Shown here piece by piece: positions 59,045-64,000 of a DNA stretch of 64,000 nucleotides. Every line of letters begins with the position of its first letter. Positions within the stretch are counted from its first letter, which is position 1. Both the position numbers and the translations under genes were made by a program. Source of the DNA: Scatomonas sp963930955 (lineage in GTDB: Bacteria; Bacillota; Clostridia; Lachnospirales; Lachnospiraceae); the NCBI GenBank assembly GCA_963930955.1, contig OZ006967.1, positions 2,790,001-2,854,000 of the forward strand, in the 5' to 3' direction. The notes under the pieces were generated by a model that was not told the origin of the DNA, made no database searches, and saw only the letters and a list, made by a program, of their open reading frames with translations.

Positions 59045-59890
59045 ATGCAATATTTAAACTTTAACGAAACCAAACAGCACGGAACCGCCCTCTTCCCTTT
59101 TGCCTTCTACCATGTGGATCCCTCCCATCCCAGATATATTATGAATTACCACTGGCATGCGGAATATGAGATCATCCGGATCCTGGAAGGGGAACTGGCC
59201 ATGACCCTGGACGAAAAAAGCTTTACCGCCGCGGCGGGAGAGATTGTCTTTATCCACAGCGGCATTCTTCACTCCGGCACCCCCAGGGACTGCGTCTACG
59301 AATGCCTGGTCTTTGACCTGAACGCGTTTCTGAAGCATAACCCCAGCTGCTCCTCCTATATTCAGCGGATCATCGACCGCTCCGCCCTGGTTTATCACCA
59401 CTTTACCTCCCGGTATCCCCAGGTGCAGCAGATCATGGATCACGTTTTCCGTTCCATGGCCTCCGGGGAACCCGGCTACGAGCTCACCACCTTCGGAGAA
59501 CTGTACCACTTTTTCGGCCTGGTTTTTTCCAGGCATCTGTACCTGGAGGATGTGCCTCAGACCCGGAAGGACTACCGGAGGATCATGCAGCTGAAAAGCG
59601 CCCTGGATTATATTGACAACAACTACGCCTCCCCCATTACTCTGGAGCAGCTTTCCCAGGCTGCCTCCATGTCCCCCAAATATTTCTGCCGCTTTTTTTA
59701 TCAGATGACCCACCGGACGCCTATGGACTATCTGAACAGCCAGCGGATCGAGCACGCCTGCTACGAGCTTTCCACCTCAGAAACCTCCGTAACGGATGTG
59801 GCCTACAGCTGCGGGTTTAATGATCTGAGTTATTTCATTAAAACATTTAAGCGGTACAAGGGCACCACCCCCGGAAAATATCACGCGTAA
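59045..59890 (+). CDS. AraC-family transcriptional regulator
   Basis: The 281-residue protein starts at MQYLNFNETKQHGTALFPFA (59045, GGAAAGGA upstream; the open frame extends back into fucI). It has an N-terminal cupin (NYHWHAEYEIIRILEGELAM) and a C-terminal double helix-turn-helix (YASPITLEQLSQAASMSPKY; ETSVTDVAYSCGFNDLSYFI). Such regulators usually activate sugar genes when bound to the sugar. Divergence from fucI points to L-fucose or a related 6-deoxyhexose as the ligand. Confidence 0.88.
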   Translation: MQYLNFNETKQHGTALFPFAFYHVDPSHPRYIMNYHWHAEYEIIRILEGELAMTLDEKSFTAAAGEIVFIHSGILHSGTPRDCVYECLVFDLNAFLKHNPSCSSYIQRIIDRSALVYHHFTSRYPQVQQIMDHVFRSMASGEPGYELTTFGELYHFFGLVFSRHLYLEDVPQTRKDYRRIMQLKSALDYIDNNYASPITLEQLSQAASMSPKYFCRFFYQMTHRTPMDYLNSQRIEHACYELSTSETSVTDVAYSCGFNDLSYFIKTFKRYKGTTPGKYHA

Positions 59891-59904
59891 AAGCGCCCCG
59901 GGCA

Positions 59905-61581
59905 TCATTTAATGCGGACAGAATATAATCCGTCTTCCGCCACCAGCATAAACCGGGTCCGCCCTACGGCAAAAAGATCCTGAACGATCTGTCCGGCCAG
60001 TTCTCCCCGGAATTTTTCTACTCCTTCTGTACTGTACACGCAGAACCCTGTGCGGTTGCTGAGCACGATCCGGCCGGCCCCCATCTCTACGTTCTGATAG
60101 GGATAATCCAGTTCTCTGCTGAACAGTTCCTTTCCGGAGGGTCCGTAAAGATTCAGAAGAAACGGAAATTCCGGATCTTCATTTTCCAGGATCAGTCCAA
60201 TATGGGAATCGTCCCAGAAAACACTGATAATCTCCCGGTCCGTGGTCACTTCTTTCACTTTTTCCGGAATCTGCCCTCCCTGGAACACCGCAAAGCCGTT
60301 TTCCAGGAACGCCACGCAGGTACTTTCGTCCAGATATGCTACTTCCGGGATCAGAAGATTTTCATAGGTATAGCTGCTGACCTGATTATCCATCTGAATC
60401 TGCCCTGCGTTTCCGAAATTGTAAAATTTCAGTTCCGTCTTCGGCACACCGTTTTCCATTCTGAGATAGGAAACTCCCAGCAGCAGACCGTTGGAGGAAA
60501 GTCCTATATCCAAGGGATAGCCGGTGGCGTCCATGGCCGTGCGGAAGGAAGCGATCTGCTCTCCCTGCTGGTCATAGTACTGGATCCAGGTGTTGCTGTC
60601 ATCTTCCAGGATGGCCGCCACCACTCCCTGGGCAGCTACTTCCGCCTTCAGAATCGGGAGCTCCGTGCGGATGGTGCCGATCTGTCCCTCTTCATCGCAG
60701 ACCACTACAGTGGTTCCGCTCCGGTCATAAATGGCTGCCGTGCCGCCGCAGAGAGCCAGGGCCGGAGACTGCATGGAGTAGGAAACCGACCACTGGTTTT
60801 CCCCGGAAGGACTGGTGAGCATGGCGCTGTCCAGCCCGTAACGCAGTACCGAATCCCCCAGAGAGCAGTAATGAAAGGAAGTGGTATCTGTCTGATTATC
60901 CGCAGCGCTGATCTCATAGGATCTGTAGGTCCAGTTCCGCACCACATGAGCGGCAAAAAGCACCACAAACAGCACGCCTGCCAGAACAGCCAGGTAACGG
61001 AACCATCGGCTTCTCAGAAAACGCCGCAGCAGTCTTCCGGCTGCTTCCAGCTTTTCCCGGACATTTATGGGTTCTTTCCTGGAAGGCTGTTTTCCGGCCT
61101 TCCGGAATCCGGCCCGTCTCCGCTTTTCCCGGCGGCCAGCCGGCTTTTCTTTTCCCCGGGTAAGAGCGGCTTCTTCCTCCTCCCGGATCAGTTCTTCCAG
61201 TTCTTCTAATGCCCCCGGCTCTCTGTCTGCCTCTTTGGCCTTTTCTCCTTCCTCTTCCGGTTCTTCTCCGGATCCTTCTTCCGGCTCTTCCCCTTCTCCT
61301 TCCGGTTCTTCGGATCCTTCTTCCGGCTCTTCCCCTTCTTCTTCCGGTTCTTCGGGTCCTTCTTCCGGCTCTTCACTTTCTTGGTCCAGTTCCCGGTTTT
61401 CCCTTTCCGGCTCTGTTTTCTCCGGCGGTTCCTTCTGTGCCGGAACATTTTTCCTGGCTTCCTCCAGCTCCACTTCTACCAGCTGTCCCAGGTTTTTTTC
61501 TATGGTCGTCAGGTCTTCCTGGCTTAGTTCTTTTTTATCCTTGGTTTCCATAAATTCTTCTGTTTCTCTATATTCCTTCAT
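59905..61581 (-). CDS. DUF5711-like membrane protein with acidic repeats
   Basis: This 558-residue protein has an acidic N-terminal part with Glu/Pro repeats of type EEPEEGSEEPEGEGE (about residues 65-125), a basic stretch, one membrane segment (about 192-214, WFRYLAVLAGVLFVVLFAAH), and an extracytoplasmic beta-propeller-like region with WD-like sequences (YSISAADNQTDTTSFHYCSL; SSNGLLLGVSYLRMENG; VFWDDSHIGLILEN). It matches Lachnospiraceae DUF5711 in layout. Function is unknown. It shares orientation with the LysM gene 68 bp upstream. Confidence 0.75.
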   Translation of the reverse strand: MKEYRETEEFMETKDKKELSQEDLTTIEKNLGQLVEVELEEARKNVPAQKEPPEKTEPERENRELDQESEEPEEGPEEPEEEGEEPEEGSEEPEGEGEEPEEGSGEEPEEEGEKAKEADREPGALEELEELIREEEEAALTRGKEKPAGRREKRRRAGFRKAGKQPSRKEPINVREKLEAAGRLLRRFLRSRWFRYLAVLAGVLFVVLFAAHVVRNWTYRSYEISAADNQTDTTSFHYCSLGDSVLRYGLDSAMLTSPSGENQWSVSYSMQSPALALCGGTAAIYDRSGTTVVVCDEEGQIGTIRTELPILKAEVAAQGVVAAILEDDSNTWIQYYDQQGEQIASFRTAMDATGYPLDIGLSSNGLLLGVSYLRMENGVPKTELKFYNFGNAGQIQMDNQVSSYTYENLLIPEVAYLDESTCVAFLENGFAVFQGGQIPEKVKEVTTDREIISVFWDDSHIGLILENEDPEFPFLLNLYGPSGKELFSRELDYPYQNVEMGAGRIVLSNRTGFCVYSTEGVEKFRGELAGQIVQDLFAVGRTRFMLVAEDGLYSVRIK

Positions 61582-61649
61582 AGTACCCCTTCATCTTCCC
61601 GAAATCCCCTTCTTTTCGTAAAGGTATGTCTAGCATACCACATTTTCCT

Positions 61650-62813
61650 CTATTGGGGGAGTTTTATTTTTTGACCGGGATAAATTATATCCTCTTCTCC
61701 AATTCCGTTCAGCGCGCAGATTTCGGAAAGTCTGGCCAGATTTCCATAATACTGCCGGCAGATCCGGGTCATGGTGTCCCCGGACTGAACCGTATATTCC
61801 CGGGATACTGCCGCGGTTTCCCGGGCCGTCTCCTCTTCCGGAGCCTTGGATGCCACGGCCGAAGGCGAAGGCGTGCCTGTGGGGGCGGGGGATCTCCCGG
61901 TTTCTTCTCCATCTGCCTCAGGAGATGGAGTCTCCGTCTCCGGTTCCGGGGAGGGAGTATCTGTCACGGCTTCCACCCCGGCGCCATCCACAGCTACCGT
62001 CTCCTCTTTCCCGGTAAGGTCCCGGAAAAATTCCCCAGCCTGCTCTCCCAGGCCTGTATAGGACAGAGCAAGGACCAGCGTGGCGGCGGCTACAGCTGCT
62101 GTCAGGCCAAAAAAAGGAGAATGCTTCTCCCCCTGGTCTTTTTCCTCCTGTTTTTCTCCGATCCTTCTTCGAAAATCCGCCACCGCTTTATCGCCCCCGG
62201 GATTTTCCTCCTCCAGGGAAAAATTTCCGCTGCGGTCGATCAGATAACTCTGCATGGGTTCATTTTTTTCGTAATAAACGTAAAATCCCCGCTCCCGTCT
62301 CAGCCGGCCGCTTTCATAGGTATAAAAATTTTCTTCTTTTTCTGTGGGTTCTATGAGGAACAGAACTTTGTCGTTCCCTCCGAAATGATTCAGATGTGCT
62401 CTTAAGATTACCTCATTTATCTCCACGGGATACCCCGGCAGATTCAGATACCAGCCCAGGATTTCCTGTCCCCTGAAATACTGCTCCATATCTCCGTGTA
62501 CGCTTGACCAGATTTGATCCGTAAACCGGATATGTTCCCGGGACACTTCCATTTCCCGGATATCCAAAGCGCTTTTTATGAACAGGTAAGAGGTTCCCTC
62601 CAGCCATTTAAACTGGCCCAGAAGGATCCCGGCCCTTCCTCTCTCCCGGTTTTCTTCTTCCATTCTTCGCAAAAAGGTGTAGGCGTAATCCTCCAGGTAT
62701 ATTTTGCGGTTCCCGCTGCATTCGCCGATTTGTCTGATGTTTTTCGGAAGCTGAAAGAACTCCTGATTTCCCGAAGCTTCCTTCTTGTCCTCCTTATAAA
62801 CAATTTCAATCAT
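61650..62813 (-). CDS. LysM-domain membrane protein with cytoplasmic JAB/MPN-like domain
   Basis: The 387-residue protein has a soluble N-terminal part (about 25-200; GRAGILLGQFKWLEGTSYLF, EILGWYLNLPG) that looks like a JAB/MPN-type fold, a membrane segment (about 234-253), a Pro/Ser/Thr/Glu linker, and one C-terminal LysM domain (YTVQSGDTMTRICRQYYGNL, with IYPGQKIKLP). The LysM would bind peptidoglycan outside. It could link a cytoplasmic enzyme to the wall. The N-terminal domain call is tentative. Confidence 0.75.
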   Translation of the reverse strand: MIEIVYKEDKKEASGNQEFFQLPKNIRQIGECSGNRKIYLEDYAYTFLRRMEEENRERGRAGILLGQFKWLEGTSYLFIKSALDIREMEVSREHIRFTDQIWSSVHGDMEQYFRGQEILGWYLNLPGYPVEINEVILRAHLNHFGGNDKVLFLIEPTEKEENFYTYESGRLRRERGFYVYYEKNEPMQSYLIDRSGNFSLEEENPGGDKAVADFRRRIGEKQEEKDQGEKHSPFFGLTAAVAAATLVLALSYTGLGEQAGEFFRDLTGKEETVAVDGAGVEAVTDTPSPEPETETPSPEADGEETGRSPAPTGTPSPSAVASKAPEEETARETAAVSREYTVQSGDTMTRICRQYYGNLARLSEICALNGIGEEDIIYPGQKIKLPQ

Positions 62814-62993
62814 AACATGTCACCCCTTTGACTACTGATATGCCCCGTCCACCTATGGTAGCACAGACCGTTGGAAAATTTTGCCGTTTTTTGCAGGGAA
62901 ACTCTTTGTTTTGTACGACATTTTCTGAGGAAGCGCATGATTTTGCCCGGAACGGAATATTCTAATAAAAGAAAATCAAAGGCAGGTAGCCCT

Positions 62994-63650
62994 ATGATCT
63001 GGAGAAAAAAAAGCGAAATCACCTATATCCATACCCGGGATCCCCGGGCCAGTGATATTCTGGCGGGATGCCTGGACCGGTGCATACGCAGAGCCGGCCG
63101 GCCCTGGGAGGATCTGGTCTGTCTGTGCATCGGCAGCAGCCGCATTGCCGGAGACAGTCTGGGGCCCCTGGTAGGGGGCTTTCTTCTGTCCCAGCAGGGA
63201 GAGCACTTTCACGTTTACGGCACGCCGGAGGATCCGGTCCACGCCATGAACCTCCGGGATGCCCTGGCGGAAATGGCCCTGTGCCATCCCGGCGCTTTGG
63301 TTCTGGCAGTCGACGCCTCTCTGGGCCAGGAGGATCATCAGCACCACATCACAGTGGGACAGGGTTCCATCCGCCCGGGAGCCGGCACCGGAAAACAGCT
63401 GCCTCCTGTGGGGGATATTTTTATCACAGGGATCGTCAGCAGCTTTGATAAATGTTCCCACCGGGAACTGCAGTCGGTGAATTTTCCAAGGATCCTCCGC
63501 ATGGCGGATATCATCAGCCGGGGAATCCTCCAGTGGGGCAGCCAGGACCCCGGGCAGGGCAGGTTTTTGACCGGTTTCCCCAGAAAAAAAGCTGCCGTCC
63601 GAAAACAGCAGCTTTTTTCCTGTCAGCAGATATTTAATACCAGCCTTTAA
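62994..63650 (+). CDS. yyaC: YyaC-type spore protein (DUF1256)
   Basis: This 218-residue protein, MIWRKKSEITYIHTRDPRAS, contains the family core CLCIGSSRIAGDSLGPLVGG, VHAMNLRDALAEM and VLAVDASLGQEDHQHHITVG, resembling germination-protease-like proteins. YyaC is found in endospore formers and made during sporulation; its exact role is unknown. The last about 25 codons run through a hairpin (63583-63617) and overlap the convergent transketolase gene by 17 nt, so the true C-terminus may have been extended by chance. Confidence 0.85.
   Translation: MIWRKKSEITYIHTRDPRASDILAGCLDRCIRRAGRPWEDLVCLCIGSSRIAGDSLGPLVGGFLLSQQGEHFHVYGTPEDPVHAMNLRDALAEMALCHPGALVLAVDASLGQEDHQHHITVGQGSIRPGAGTGKQLPPVGDIFITGIVSSFDKCSHRELQSVNFPRILRMADIISRGILQWGSQDPGQGRFLTGFPRKKAAVRKQQLFSCQQIFNTSL
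63583..63617. terminator. Bidirectional terminator inside the end of yyaC
   Basis: AAAAAAAGCTGC pairs with GCAGCTTTTTT around a 13-nt loop. A-runs and T-runs on both sides let it end both the convergent yyaC and transketolase transcripts. Confidence 0.75.
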
Positions 63651-64000
63651 TGCTTTTATAAATCCCCCGGGCATCCAGTCCGTATTTTTCCAGCAGCTGC
63701 AGCGCCGGCCCGGATTCTCCGAACACATCCTGCACGCCGATCTTCAGCACCGGAACCGGACAGCTGGCGCAGAGCGCGTCGCAGACTGCGCTGCCAAGGC
63801 CTCCGATCACAGAGTGCTCTTCCACTGTCACGATTTTCCCGGTTTCTTTTGCCGCGGCGGTGATCAGTTCTTCATCCAGCGGTTTGATGGTATGAATATT
63901 GATCACTTTGGCCTGGATTCCTTCTGCCGCCAGCAGTTCCGCGGCTGCCAGAGACTCGGAAACCATCAGTCCCGTAGCCACAATGGTCAGATCCTTTCCT
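63634..64000 (-). CDS. Transketolase C-terminal subunit, partial (N-terminus off window)
   Basis: The visible 121 codons end a transketolase-type protein: GKDLTIVATGLMVSESLAAA, IQAKVINIHTIKPLDEELIT, VTVEEHSVIGGLGSAVCDAL and DVFGESGPALQLLEKYGLDA. This is the C-terminal transketolase/DXS-like domain. Clostridia often have transketolase as two separate subunits, and this fits the smaller C-terminal one. No start codon is visible; the frame runs off the right edge. Confidence 0.9.
   Translation of the reverse strand, partial: GKDLTIVATGLMVSESLAAAELLAAEGIQAKVINIHTIKPLDEELITAAAKETGKIVTVEEHSVIGGLGSAVCDALCASCPVPVLKIGVQDVFGESGPALQLLEKYGLDARGIYKSIKGWY

Overview
The window looks like chromosomal DNA of a GC-rich, endospore-forming anaerobe of the Clostridia, most likely family Lachnospiraceae. 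The pointers are a YyaC spore-type protein, HydE/HydG for [FeFe]-hydrogenase maturation, HprK, Lachnospiraceae-type uncharacterised families (DUF5685, DUF5711), and consistent AGGAGG ribosome binding sites. The genus cannot be fixed from sequence reading alone. No tRNA, rRNA, insertion sequence, prophage or CRISPR array was seen. || Layout. 1-6.4 kb: the 5' part of an SLH-domain glucosaminidase that runs off the left edge, a MerR regulator divergent from a MATE exporter, a methyltransferase, an intergenic 53-bp tandem repeat array, and a histidine-phosphatase protein. 6.5-13.2 kb: a complete phosphate operon, pstS-pstC-pstA-pstB-phoU-phoB-phoR, behind a Pho-box promoter; its PstS reads as a circularly permuted binding protein. 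13.3-28.7 kb: housekeeping genes (rimI, tsaB, tsaE, PPIase, YigZ, class A PBP, ROK glucokinase, hprK, uvrC, ftsH, hydG, hydE). 28.7-31.0 kb: a J-domain, DUF5685 and zinc-ribbon membrane protein cluster. 31.2-32.1 kb: a small membrane protein and a HAD phosphatase. 32.1-38.6 kb: an operon for an unknown polyol or ketose, containing aldolase, a LacI repressor fused in frame to an FGGY sugar kinase, polyol dehydrogenase, PfkB kinase and aldo/keto reductase, behind a perfect palindromic operator. 38.8-59.9 kb: an L-fucose / 1,2-propanediol bacterial microcompartment (BMC) locus. 59.9-64.0 kb: DUF5711 protein, LysM protein, YyaC, and the C-terminal part of a transketolase subunit running off the right edge. 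|| How the main system works (inference from gene content). FucU and FucI convert L-fucose to L-fuculose. After phosphorylation by a kinase not recognised here, a class II aldolase with a C-terminal encapsulation peptide would split fuculose-1-phosphate inside the compartment to DHAP and lactaldehyde. An encapsulated alcohol dehydrogenase would reduce lactaldehyde to 1,2-propanediol. B12-dependent PduCDE, maintained by PduGH, PduO and PduS, would form propionaldehyde. PduP, PduL and PduQ would then yield propionyl-phosphate and propanol. The shell genes are four BMC-H (one with a nested start and a charged N-terminal extension), PduU, PduT and one pentamer. The locus thus joins the sugar-phosphate aldolase, a feature known from glycyl-radical fucose/rhamnose compartments, to the B12-dependent Pdu core. 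|| Three BMC promoter regions share a tandem 10-bp direct repeat of TGTTG-TTTT type, a candidate operator for the locus regulators (DeoR family within the locus, AraC family at its edge).
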